Part shown: positions 11,154 to 19,466 of the stretch, one piece after another | How positions within the stretch are numbered: the first letter of the stretch is position 1 | Layout: every line of letters starts with the position of its first letter | Origin: Aquitalea palustris | Lineage (GTDB): Bacteria; Pseudomonadota; Gammaproteobacteria; Burkholderiales; Chromobacteriaceae | Reading direction: 5' to 3' | NCBI RefSeq assembly: GCF_003693445.1 | Contig: NZ_RFAR01000052.1 | Location: 1-64,000, forward strand | Length of the DNA stretch: 64,000 nt | The notes under the pieces: model-generated | The model's input: only the letters and a program-made list of their open reading frames with translations | Database searches by the model: none | What the model was told of the DNA's origin: nothing | Program-made: the position numbers and the translations under genes

Positions 11154-12073
11154 CGGCGCAGCCGCTGCCAGCCCGATAGCAGACCCAGCGCCAGGGTGCC
11201 TGCCACCATGCCCACCAGCACATCCAGCAGGGCCGGTACCAGCAAGCGCGCCAGCGCAGCGACTGCCGGCAGGTGCGACAAGGGGTGCAACAGGGCTTCG
11301 ATGGCATGGTGCAGCGCCGGCCAGCCGTGGCTGATGATGCCGCCCCCCACCATGAACATGGCCACGGTGCCGACCACGGCCAGCGCCTTCATCAAGCAGG
11401 GCATGCCACGAATCAGCCCGCGCCCCAGCATGCTGCGCAGCGGTCCACCCTGGCGCAGCAGGTAAAGGCCGATATCGTCCAGCTTCACCAGCAGGGCGAC
11501 AAAACCGTATACCCCCACGGTCATGATCAGTGCCACGGCCACCAGCACCACCAGCTGCGTACTCAGGCTGGCAGCAGCCACGGTGCCCAGGGTGATGGCG
11601 ATGATTTCCGCCGACAGCACAAAATCGGTACGCACGGCCCCCTTGATCTTGTCACGCTCCAGCGCCTGCAAATCGCCGGCCTGATCCGCCAGCTCGGCAG
11701 CCAGTTCCGCCTCGCGGGCGGCAGCATCGGCCTTGTCGTGCAACAAGGGGTGTGCCAGCTTTTCCATGCCCTCCAGGCAGAGGTAAACACCCCCCAGCAT
11801 CAATAGCGGCATCACCGCCCATGGCGCAAAGGCGCTCAGGGCAAGGGCAAGCGGCACCAGGATGGCCTTGTTGCGCAAGGATCCCCTGGCCACCGCCCAC
11901 ACTACCGGCAACTCCCGTTCGGCACGCACTCCGGACACTTGTTGCGCATTGAGCGCCAGGTCATCCCCCAATACACCGGCCGTCTTGCGCGCCGCCACCT
12001 TGGTCATCACTGCTACATCGTCCAGCACGCTGGCGATATCATCCAGCAAGGTAAGCAGGCTGGCTCCCGCCAT
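11150..12073 (-). CDS. DUF808 (YedI-like) inner-membrane protein
   Basis: This 307-residue protein has several hydrophobic helices. Its N-terminus, [20 protein letters not shown] followed by [25 protein letters not shown], is the signature of the DUF808/YedI family. The central part ([22 protein letters not shown]) and the Gly-rich C-terminal membrane segments also fit. The function of the family is not established. It is the only minus-strand gene between the convergent Lrp-type regulator and the KirBac gene, and is separated from the latter by 125 bp. Family assignment is firm; role unknown. Confidence 0.88.
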   Translation of the reverse strand: MAGASLLTLLDDIASVLDDVAVMTKVAARKTAGVLGDDLALNAQQVSGVRAERELPVVWAVARGSLRNKAILVPLALALSAFAPWAVMPLLMLGGVYLCLEGMEKLAHPLLHDKADAAAREAELAAELADQAGDLQALERDKIKGAVRTDFVLSAEIIAITLGTVAAASLSTQLVVLVAVALIMTVGVYGFVALLVKLDDIGLYLLRQGGPLRSMLGRGLIRGMPCLMKALAVVGTVAMFMVGGGIISHGWPALHHAIEALLHPLSHLPAVAALARLLVPALLDVLVGMVAGTLALGLLSGWQRLRR

Positions 12074-12198
12074 GGTTTTTCCTTCATGTCTTGTTGCAGC
12101 TGGCCCGGTGGGCCGCCGCTGTTATTGGCCACCGGCAGCGCGGCCGGCTGGTCTTGAACGACAGGCTGGGTATTGTAACGGATGGCGCCGGCAGCGGC

Positions 12199-13107
12199 TC
12201 AGCCGCTGGCTTGCTCCTCGCCCTGGATGCGCTCCGGCATGGGCGAGATTTCGTGCAGCAGGCCGAAGTCGACATGGTCTTCGCCGTGCTCATCGGTATA
12301 CAGCAAGTCCTTGTACTGGTAGTTCCAGCGGATGTCCTCGTGCTGGAAGATATGGCGTGATGCCATGGCCTGACGGGTGATCTCATCGCTACCGCTGATC
12401 GACAGGATGAATCCGGCCTGCAGCTGCGCCAGCTCCTCGACGCTACGGCCATACAGCGGGCTGTGCGCATCGATGACATGCATCAGCGTCCAGCTGAGCA
12501 CGAACATGGGGTGGTGCTGGCGCTGTAGCTTGAGATCGTGCAGCCGGCGCAGGCGGGTGCCTTCGCTGCTGACCGTATTCAGCAGCATGTGCAGCTGGGC
12601 CTGGGCATCGACAATCACGTTCTGCCGGGCATTGGCCGCCCGTAGCATCAGCACCTGCTGGCCATCCATGGGGCGGATCACCGGGTGGCGCGAAAACACG
12701 ATGCGCGAGCGTGGCAAGGAAAAGCGGGCGAAAGTCACCCCGGTCACCAAGGCCAGGCTCATCATGCCGATGAAGATTTCCAGCATGCTCACTACATGGG
12801 CGTATACCGTCTGCGGATGCATGTCGCCATAACCCACCGTGGCCAGCGTTTCCACGCTGAAGAAAAACGCGCCGCGAAAATCGGCCGGAAACTGGTTGGC
12901 AATGCTGCCGGGCATTAGCTGGTACAGGCTGGCAAACAGCAGGTTCAGCACGCAAAACAGCAAGCCGATGGCCACATAGAATTGCGGCCAGCTCATGGTC
13001 ATGCTCACGTGATAGATATCGTGCGCCAGCCGCAGCGGCAATCTGTGCACATGAATGATGCGCCCGCCCACTTCCAGCTGCCTTACCCTGCTGCCCTGCT
13101 GTTTCAT
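12199..13107 (-). CDS. Inward-rectifier potassium channel (KirBac type)
   Basis: The protein has 302 residues from the ATG at 13107, preceded by an AGAGAGG ribosome binding site. An upstream ATG at 13164 lacks one. The N-terminal slide helix (HDIYHVSMTMSW) leads to TM1 (FYVAIGLLFCVLNLLFASLY), a pore helix and selectivity filter ETLATVGYGDMHP, then TM2. A cytoplasmic immunoglobulin-like IRK domain of about 170 residues follows (FSRHPVIRPMDGQQVLMLRAAN, SWTLMHVIDAHSPLYG). These are the hallmarks of KirBac channels, which pass K+ across the inner membrane. It is flanked by the divergent cardiolipin synthase-like gene, whose start lies 115 bp away. Anionic lipids including cardiolipin are known to affect KirBac gating, though the adjacency may be chance. 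Confidence 0.93.
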   Translation of the reverse strand: MKQQGSRVRQLEVGGRIIHVHRLPLRLAHDIYHVSMTMSWPQFYVAIGLLFCVLNLLFASLYQLMPGSIANQFPADFRGAFFFSVETLATVGYGDMHPQTVYAHVVSMLEIFIGMMSLALVTGVTFARFSLPRSRIVFSRHPVIRPMDGQQVLMLRAANARQNVIVDAQAQLHMLLNTVSSEGTRLRRLHDLKLQRQHHPMFVLSWTLMHVIDAHSPLYGRSVEELAQLQAGFILSISGSDEITRQAMASRHIFQHEDIRWNYQYKDLLYTDEHGEDHVDFGLLHEISPMPERIQGEEQASG

Positions 13108-13222
13108 CTGTCTGCCTCTCTGACCGGTTGCGGCCATTGTGTGCAGGCCGTCAGCCAGCGTCAATGCACGGCTGGCCGCCGTATTTGGACGCAGCCATCA
13201 CCGCTCTGGCATGATGCCAGCC

Positions 13223-14671
13223 ATGAGCGCCACTTCTGCCCTGATCCTGCTGCTACACATCAGCCTGCAATTGCTGCTGATCGTGCGCGTACTGCTGCGC
13301 CCCTACCGCGACCCGGCCGCCCGCATCGCCTGGACGGTGGTGGTGGCCACCCTGCCCTTTATCGGCATCACCGCTTATGTGCTGCTGGGTGAAGTCAGCA
13401 TTGGCCGCCGCCGCATGGCCAGGCTGGCCCGTATCCAGCAACAACTGCCGCCACTGCCGGCGCTGGAGCGAACATGGCCGGAGCTGCCGCTGCCAGCGGA
13501 TCAGGCCCAGCTGTTTCATGTGGGCCAGTCCATCAGCGGCTTCGCACCCTGCAGCGGCAATCAGGCACAGCTGCTGGCCGATTCCAATGCGGTCATCGAC
13601 AGCATGGTGGCGGACATCGATGCCGCCCGCTCCCATGTGCATCTGCTGTTTTACATCTGGCTGCCCGACCACAACGGCAGCAAGATCGCACAGGCACTGA
13701 TGCGCGCTGCCGCCCGTGGCGTGCACTGCCGCGCCCTGGCGGATGATGTCGGCTCGCGCGATCTGCTGCACTCGCCGCTCTGGCAGCAGATGCAAGCCGC
13801 CGGCGTGCATCTGGCCGTTGCCCTGCCGGTGGGCAATCCGCTGCTGCGCCCGTTCAGCGGCCGTATCGACCTGCGCGATCACCGCAAGATCGTGGTCATC
13901 GACCACTTCACCGGCTACTGCGGCAGCCAGAACTGTGCCGACCCGGAATTCCGCATCAAGCCGCGCTTTGCCCCGTGGGTGGATGCCGTCATCCGCATTT
14001 GCGGGCCGGTGGTGCAGCAGAACCAGCGCCTGTTCGCCACCGACTGGATGCTGGCCTGTCAGGAAGATCTCGGCCCGCTGCTGGCCGCCGCACCGCCACC
14101 GCCGCTGGCCACGGACGGGCCGCCACTGCTGGCCCAGGCCATCGGCACCGGCCCCACCGCCCGTCACTCGGCCATGCCGGAACTGTTTGTGGCACTGATG
14201 TACAGCGCACGCCGCCAGCTCACCATCACCACGCCCTACTATGTCCCCAACGAAGCCCTGCAAAGCGCGCTGTGCGCCGCCGCCCAGCGCGGTGTGGCCA
14301 CCACCCTGCTGCTGCCGGCACGCAATGACTCGCTGGTGGTGAGTGCTGCCAGCCGCAGCTATTACGCCGAGCTGCTGGATGCCGGCGTGGTGATTGCCGA
14401 ATTCCACGGTGGCCTGCTGCACAGCAAGCTGATGACGGTGGACGAGGACATCTGCCTGATCGGCTCGGCCAATCTAGACCGCCGCAGCTTCGAGCTGAAT
14501 TACGAAAACAATCTGCTCTGCCACAGCCGCGAGCTGACCGCCAGCTTGCGCGCACGCCAGCAAGCTTATCTGACGCATTGCAGCCTGGTCAGCCCGGCCG
14601 AAGTCGCCGCCTGGCCGCTGTGGCGCCGGCTGTGGAACAACACCGTAGCCATGCTGGGGCCATTGCTGTAA
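13223..14671 (+). CDS. Cardiolipin synthase-like phospholipase D family enzyme
   Basis: This 482-residue enzyme has two N-terminal membrane helices (residues about 4-22 and 33-55), as in ClsA. Two HKD half-sites follow: HRKIVVID with FTGYCGSQN, and HSKLMTVDEDICLIGSANLDRRS. It is predicted to join two phosphatidylglycerol molecules into cardiolipin at the inner membrane. The start at 13223 (MSATSALILLLH) is chosen because the hydrophobic helix begins at once. ATGs at 13211 and 13214 are also possible. The final residues (LWRRLWNNTVAMLGPLL) match the typical Cls tail. Nothing else in the window belongs to phospholipid head-group synthesis. Confidence 0.9.
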   Translation: MSATSALILLLHISLQLLLIVRVLLRPYRDPAARIAWTVVVATLPFIGITAYVLLGEVSIGRRRMARLARIQQQLPPLPALERTWPELPLPADQAQLFHVGQSISGFAPCSGNQAQLLADSNAVIDSMVADIDAARSHVHLLFYIWLPDHNGSKIAQALMRAAARGVHCRALADDVGSRDLLHSPLWQQMQAAGVHLAVALPVGNPLLRPFSGRIDLRDHRKIVVIDHFTGYCGSQNCADPEFRIKPRFAPWVDAVIRICGPVVQQNQRLFATDWMLACQEDLGPLLAAAPPPPLATDGPPLLAQAIGTGPTARHSAMPELFVALMYSARRQLTITTPYYVPNEALQSALCAAAQRGVATTLLLPARNDSLVVSAASRSYYAELLDAGVVIAEFHGGLLHSKLMTVDEDICLIGSANLDRRSFELNYENNLLCHSRELTASLRARQQAYLTHCSLVSPAEVAAWPLWRRLWNNTVAMLGPLL

Positions 14672-14739
14672 AGCATTGCGACACACCCAGCCCAGCCCTG
14701 CAGAATAACTCGCCATCATCACCGTTGCCGGAAACCACC

Positions 14740-15711
14740 ATGAGCCAGCCACTGCATTTCCACTCCCTCCACTACACCACGCCGGACAAGGGCCCCAAGC
14801 TGATTGTGCTGGGTGCGGTACATGGCAATGAAACCTGCGGCAGTGCCGGCATCCGGCGCATCCAGGCCGAGCTGGAACAAGGACAGCTGCGGCTGCAATG
14901 CGGCAGCCTGACGCTGGTGCCGGTGGTCAACACCCTCGCCTACCAGCTGGGACAGCGCGGAGCCGACCGCAACCTGAACCGCAATCTGGCACCGGTGGCC
15001 GCACCGCAGGATTTCGAAGACCACGTCGCCAACTGGCTGTGCCCGCTGCTGGCCAGCCATGAAGTGCTGCTGGACCTGCACTCCTTCCAGTCGCCCGGCC
15101 AGCCCTTTGTCTTTATCGGCCCGCGCGACAATCAGGACAGCCTGGAGCCCTTTGCCCATGCCGCACAGGAAGAAGCCCTGGCCGCACGCTTGGGCGTAGG
15201 CCGGCTGGTGGATGGCTGGCTATCGACCTATGCGCTGGGGGTGCAACGGCGGCTGGAGCTGTTCGGCCACAGTGAAAACCGCCAGCGACAGCTGAATACC
15301 GACGCCCGCTACGGCATGGGCACTACCGAATTCATGCGAGCCAACGGCGGCTGGGCAGTGACACTGGAGTGCGGCCAGCATCAGGACCCGGCAGCGCCCG
15401 ATGTAGCCTATCAGGCCATCCGCAACACGCTGGACCATCTGGGCATGGCCGCCGCAGCGACACCGGCAGCGCCGGCAGCCATGGAAACGCTGAGTCTGTA
15501 CGAGGTAGTGGACAAGCTGCATGACGACGACTGTTTCAGCCGCCCCTTTGCCAGCTTTGACCCAGTCGGCAAGGGCGAGCTGATCGGCAGCCGCCATGAT
15601 GGCAGCCCGGTACTGGCGCTGGATGATGGCTGCATCGTGTTTCCCAACCCGGCCGCGCAGAGCGGGCAGGAGTGGTTTTATCTGGCACGGCCCAGCCAGC
15701 GGCTGGGATAG
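14740..15711 (+). CDS. Succinylglutamate desuccinylase/aspartoacylase family zinc hydrolase
   Basis: The protein has 323 residues from the ATG at 14740. The Zn-peptidase core shows the ligand motif GAVHGNETCG near residue 25, the RGADRNLNRNL substrate-binding arginine region, and the third-ligand histidine in LLDLHSFQSPG. A likely catalytic glutamate lies in WAVTLECGQHQ. The C-terminal 60 residues form the beta-rich domain seen in this family. The substrate is uncertain: no arginine-succinyltransferase (ast) genes lie nearby, so calling it AstE would be over-precise. It follows the cardiolipin synthase gene by 68 bp and ends 10 bp from the convergent ogt-like gene. Confidence 0.85.
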   Translation: MSQPLHFHSLHYTTPDKGPKLIVLGAVHGNETCGSAGIRRIQAELEQGQLRLQCGSLTLVPVVNTLAYQLGQRGADRNLNRNLAPVAAPQDFEDHVANWLCPLLASHEVLLDLHSFQSPGQPFVFIGPRDNQDSLEPFAHAAQEEALAARLGVGRLVDGWLSTYALGVQRRLELFGHSENRQRQLNTDARYGMGTTEFMRANGGWAVTLECGQHQDPAAPDVAYQAIRNTLDHLGMAAAATPAAPAAMETLSLYEVVDKLHDDDCFSRPFASFDPVGKGELIGSRHDGSPVLALDDGCIVFPNPAAQSGQEWFYLARPSQRLG

Positions 15712-15721
15712 TACCCGCGAC

Positions 15722-16432
15722 TCAAACCTGGCCAGCCGCGCCAAACAGCCCCGGCACGGTGTTTTCCTGCTCGAAGCGCAGCAGCGCCGACTTGAGCGGC
15801 AAACCGCCGGCATAGCCGGTAAGGCTGCCATCGGCCCCCAGCACGCGGTGGCAGGGCACGATCAGTGCAATCGGGTTGGTGGCATTGGCCCGCCCCACCG
15901 CACGGGCAGCACCGGGCTTGCCCAGTGCCAGCGCCAGTTCGCCATAACTCATGGTTTCGCCATAGGGAATGCAGCACAAGGCCGCCCACACCTGTTGCTG
16001 GAAGGCGCTGCCGCGTGCTGCCAGCGGGATATCAAAACTGCGTCGTTCACCACGCTCGTACTCGTGCAACTGGCGTGCCACCTCGGCCACGGCGGCATCA
16101 TCGCGCCGGCTGCCCGATAGCTGTGCCCGCTGCAACTCCTGCTCCAGATGAAAATCCAGCCGCAATAGCCGGCCCTGCAAATCCAGCCACACCATGGCCG
16201 GGCCAAAGCGGGTGGCCACCACGCCATGGCAGGCGGCATGCTGCGGAGCCTGCAATACCGGCTGGGCAGCTTCATCGCGAGTGGACAGTACCGCAGGCGG
16301 TGTGTCACTCCACAAGCCACCCTGGGCAAACAGCGGCGCAGACGGTGCGGCGTGGTGGGTGGCCTGGTCGGTGGCCTGGGCCACACCCTCCGGCGCGGGC
16401 GCACTAAACAGATCGGGAGCGGAATATTTCAT
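15722..16432 (-). CDS. ogt: Methylated-DNA--[protein]-cysteine S-methyltransferase
   Basis: This suicide repair protein transfers the alkyl group from O6-alkylguanine to its own cysteine. It has 236 residues. The C-terminal catalytic domain is complete: FQQQVWAALCCIPYGETMSYGELA, the DNA-binding helix with RAVGRANATNP, and the active-site PCHRV, followed by GSLTGYAGGLPLKSALLRFE. The N-terminal 65 residues are unusually long and low in complexity for the family. The start at 16432 overlaps the alkA stop by 4 bp (ATGA) and has GGAG upstream, so it is translationally coupled to alkA. It lacks the Ada-type zinc domain, so it is a repair enzyme and not a transcription activator. Confidence 0.93.
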   Translation of the reverse strand: MKYSAPDLFSAPAPEGVAQATDQATHHAAPSAPLFAQGGLWSDTPPAVLSTRDEAAQPVLQAPQHAACHGVVATRFGPAMVWLDLQGRLLRLDFHLEQELQRAQLSGSRRDDAAVAEVARQLHEYERGERRSFDIPLAARGSAFQQQVWAALCCIPYGETMSYGELALALGKPGAARAVGRANATNPIALIVPCHRVLGADGSLTGYAGGLPLKSALLRFEQENTVPGLFGAAGQV

Positions 16433-17340
16433 GTGTTCTCCGACAGGCTGGCCCACAAATGCAGGGTGGCCAGACTGCGACAAGGGGCGAATGCCTGCAT
16501 CAGCTGCTCGGTCTGGCGGGCATCAGGCCGCTGTGGCAGGGCATGAAAACGTTGCAGGGCGGTAGCCAGGCCGCTGTCACCAATAGGCGCGCAATCGGCA
16601 AAACCCAGCCCGCGCAGCATGACATAGCGCGCCGTCCACGGCCCCACTCCATGCAGCGCCAGCAACTGGCGCTCGGCCTCGCTGGCACTCTGCCCGGCCA
16701 GCGCCGCCAAAGGCAGGCTGCCATCCAGCACGGCACGCGCCGCGCCCAGCAGATAGGCCGCCTTGGAACGGGAAAAGCGCAGAGCAGTGAGCTGCTCCGG
16801 CTGCAGCGCCGCCACCTCGGCCGGGCCGGGATGGGCCAGCAGCGCGCTGCCGGCAATCGGCAGGCCGGCCAGCTGAATCAGGCTGCGCCGCAGTGCAGTA
16901 GCAAAGGAAAGATTGATTTGCTGGCCGATGATGGCCCAGCACAAGGCTTCGAACGGCTCCGCCGTCAGCGGCAGCCACAAGGCCGGCCGGCCCCCCAGCA
17001 GCCGCGCCACGGCGGGCCGGCTCTCCACCAGCGCCTGCCAGTTTTCACGCTGGCCATCCAGCCCCAGCATGCGGCGCACCGCCGGTTCTGCTGCCGGCAG
17101 CAGCGCCGGCCAGTCCAGCAGGGCTGACCCGCTCAACACGGCATGCACCTGCCCGGCGTCAAACTCCAGCTGCAGCGATAGCGGCGCACCATGCAACAAC
17201 AAGCCTTTGTCCAGGCGATTGCCCTGCCAGCGTTCGGCCGGCCCGGCCGGATCGCGACCGTGATAGGCCAGCGCCGTGGCGGCGTGATAGTCCGCCGGCA
17301 AGGACAGGGTAAAACCGTGCTGCGCCACCACCTGTTGCAT
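16429..17340 (-). CDS. alkA: DNA-3-methyladenine glycosylase II
   Basis: The protein has 303 residues. An AlkA N-terminal domain is followed by the helix-hairpin-helix-GPD core (LHGVGPWTARYVMLRGLGFADCAPIGDSGL). The Asp in PIGDSGL occupies the catalytic aspartate position of the superfamily. The earlier segment EPFEALCWAIIGQQINLSFA is the typical first helix pair. It removes alkylated bases such as 3-methyladenine, and is coupled to the ogt-like gene, so one transcript covers base removal and direct reversal of alkylation. No ada regulator gene is visible in the window, so how the pair is induced is unclear. Confidence 0.93.
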   Translation of the reverse strand: MQQVVAQHGFTLSLPADYHAATALAYHGRDPAGPAERWQGNRLDKGLLLHGAPLSLQLEFDAGQVHAVLSGSALLDWPALLPAAEPAVRRMLGLDGQRENWQALVESRPAVARLLGGRPALWLPLTAEPFEALCWAIIGQQINLSFATALRRSLIQLAGLPIAGSALLAHPGPAEVAALQPEQLTALRFSRSKAAYLLGAARAVLDGSLPLAALAGQSASEAERQLLALHGVGPWTARYVMLRGLGFADCAPIGDSGLATALQRFHALPQRPDARQTEQLMQAFAPCRSLATLHLWASLSENT

Positions 17341-17550
17341 AAAGCCTCCAGCCTTGCGGCCAGAATGGCCGACGACCCGGCATTATCGCGCAGAAGCGGT
17401 CCGACCACACCTTGCGGCTTGCGCTGAAATTCATCAACGCGGCGCTCCGCTGCCGCCATGGAAGAATGACGTCATATTGAAGTACCAGGAAAGGCCATCT
17501 AGTATGTCAGACATAGACTGACTACCCGGCCTTTAGCATAGCTTGCTGCC

Positions 17551-18777
17551 ATGAACCCATTTGCATTGCTTGACAAGCTCAAGACGCCGGTATGGATTAT
17601 TCGTCCTTCGACCGAAGAAGTGCTGCACGCCAATCCGGCGGCACTGGCACTTGCAGCCGGACTGAGCCTTGCCGATATGCGCCACGGCAGCCTGTCCGCC
17701 TGCCCACACCCGGCTTTGTCCGACTACACCCCGGCCATTCTGGCCCGCGAACAGGTAGTGGAAATCTGGACCATACGGCAGCAAGACCAGCCGCAGCCAC
17801 TGTGCTGCCACCTGTGCTGGCTGGACATGGCCGGAACAGCCGACGCCATTCTGGTCGAGGCCAGTTCACCCGCCGCCAGCATGCCGTCTGCCAGCGCGGC
17901 GACCATCACCGACACGCGGCCGGAAGACGATTTTCACCGCATGCTGATGCAAACCAATAGCGCACCCATGTTGTTGATCGACCCGGCAGACGAAGGCCGT
18001 ATCGTCAATGTGAATGAAGCCGCAATGCGCTTTTACGGTTATTCCCGTGCCGAGTTCGCCGCCAAGCACACCTGGGAGATCAACGCCCAGGGCCGCGCCA
18101 TCCTGCCGGTGATGCAGCAGATAGCCCAGCTGCCAGGCGGCCACAAGCCCTTGAGCTTTGTCCACCGGCTGGCGGATGGCAGCCTGCGGGATGTACAGAC
18201 CTACGCCGGCCCGGTGGTGATGCATGGCAAGCGACTGATGCTGTGCGTGATTCACGACATCACCGAGCAGCAAAGACTGAAATCCGAGCTGGAACAGGCT
18301 GCGCTGCGCGACCCGCTCACCGGATTGTGGAACCGCCGTTACCTGCTGCAACAGCTGGAACGCGCCATTCTGGAAAAACAGCATTACGGCCACAGCTTCA
18401 GTCTGATCCTGCTGGACGCCGACAACTTCAAGCGCATCAACGATCAGTTTGGTCACTTCACTGGCGACGAAGTGCTGGTCTGGCTGGCCCACACCTTGCA
18501 ATCCCGGGTGCGGGCCGCCGACAGCGTATGCCGCTGGGGTGGCGAGGAGTTCATCATCCTGCTGCCGCAAACCAGTCAGCACAATGCGCTGCATCTGGCC
18601 GAATGCCTGCGCGAAACCGTGGCCAGCGGCCAGACCACACCGCTGCCGGCCATCACCATCAGCATGGGTGTCGCACAGCACCTGGACGAGGAAAGCGTGG
18701 AAAGCCTGATCATGCGTGTGGACAATGCGCTGTATCAGGCCAAGTCATCCGGCCGCAACTGTGTCATTGCGGCCTGA
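17551..18777 (+). CDS. PAS-GGDEF protein, predicted diguanylate cyclase
   Basis: The protein has 408 residues and no membrane helix. An N-terminal region of about 110 residues looks like a degenerate PAS. A clear PAS domain follows at about 130-245 (APMLLIDPADEGRIVNVNEAAMRFYGYSRAEF, ending VIHDITEQQ), then a GGDEF domain (about 250-408). The GGDEF part has DPLTGLWNRRYL, DADNFKRINDQFGH and the active GGEEF. RAAD (an RxxD inhibitory site) lies five residues before it. It should make c-di-GMP in response to an unknown cytoplasmic signal. It is transcribed alone, between alkA (divergent) and an FKBP gene about 100 bp downstream. Confidence 0.92.
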   Translation: MNPFALLDKLKTPVWIIRPSTEEVLHANPAALALAAGLSLADMRHGSLSACPHPALSDYTPAILAREQVVEIWTIRQQDQPQPLCCHLCWLDMAGTADAILVEASSPAASMPSASAATITDTRPEDDFHRMLMQTNSAPMLLIDPADEGRIVNVNEAAMRFYGYSRAEFAAKHTWEINAQGRAILPVMQQIAQLPGGHKPLSFVHRLADGSLRDVQTYAGPVVMHGKRLMLCVIHDITEQQRLKSELEQAALRDPLTGLWNRRYLLQQLERAILEKQHYGHSFSLILLDADNFKRINDQFGHFTGDEVLVWLAHTLQSRVRAADSVCRWGGEEFIILLPQTSQHNALHLAECLRETVASGQTTPLPAITISMGVAQHLDEESVESLIMRVDNALYQAKSSGRNCVIAA

Positions 18778-18879
18778 AGCCCTGGCCTCCCGCTGGGAGC
18801 ACACGCCGACTCAGGCTAGAATGCGCCAGCGATGGCCGCCGCAGCGGCTGTTTTCCCTACCTGCATAGCGAAGATGACG

Positions 18880-19221
18880 ATGGATCAACAACTGAAAATG
18901 GAAGACCTGCAATTGGGCGAGGGCAAGGAAGTGGTACGTGGTGCGCTGATTACCACCCACTATACCGGCTGGCTGGAAGATGGCAGCCAGTTTGACTCCT
19001 CGCACGACAAGGGCCGCCCCTTCCAGTGCGTCATCGGCACCGGCCGCGTCATCAAGGGCTGGGATATCGGACTGATGGGCATGCGCGTGGGCGGCAAGCG
19101 CCGGCTGTGGGTTCCGGCGGTACTGGCCTATGGCGAGCGGCAGATCGGCACGCGCATTCCGCCCCATTCCAATCTGCTGTTTGAAATCGAAGTGCTAGAA
19201 GTGCTGACCCGCGACGACTGA
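18880..19221 (+). CDS. FKBP-type peptidyl-prolyl cis-trans isomerase
   Basis: The protein has 113 residues from the ATG at 18880 (MDQQLKMEDLQLGEG). An ATG two codons earlier (18874) is also possible. It is a single FKBP domain with the characteristic sequence ALITTHYTGWLEDGSQFDSS, FQCVIGTGRVIKGWDIGLMGMRVGGKRRLWVPAVLAYGER and the closing HSNLLFEIEVLEV. There is no signal peptide, so it acts in the cytoplasm. It matches the small stand-alone FKBPs of beta-proteobacteria in length. Confidence 0.93.
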   Translation: MDQQLKMEDLQLGEGKEVVRGALITTHYTGWLEDGSQFDSSHDKGRPFQCVIGTGRVIKGWDIGLMGMRVGGKRRLWVPAVLAYGERQIGTRIPPHSNLLFEIEVLEVLTRDD

Positions 19222-19466
19222 GTCCGCCGCGCCATCGGCCACCGCCAGCTGCGCGTCGGTGAGTCTGCGCTAGCAACGCCTGTGCAATGCACATTGACTC
19301 TGGCTCACTGCCCTTTTCCACGGGTTTGCTGCCGTTTTCGCCTTGTCGCCCTTGGGGCGCGAACCTGCAAGCAGGCGGTCCAAACCTCTGACAAAAATCC
19401 TGCCGCGCTGTTGCGCCTGCTGGCTTTGCCTTTGCGGCAGGCAGGCGCTGCCTATTGCGACCCGGG

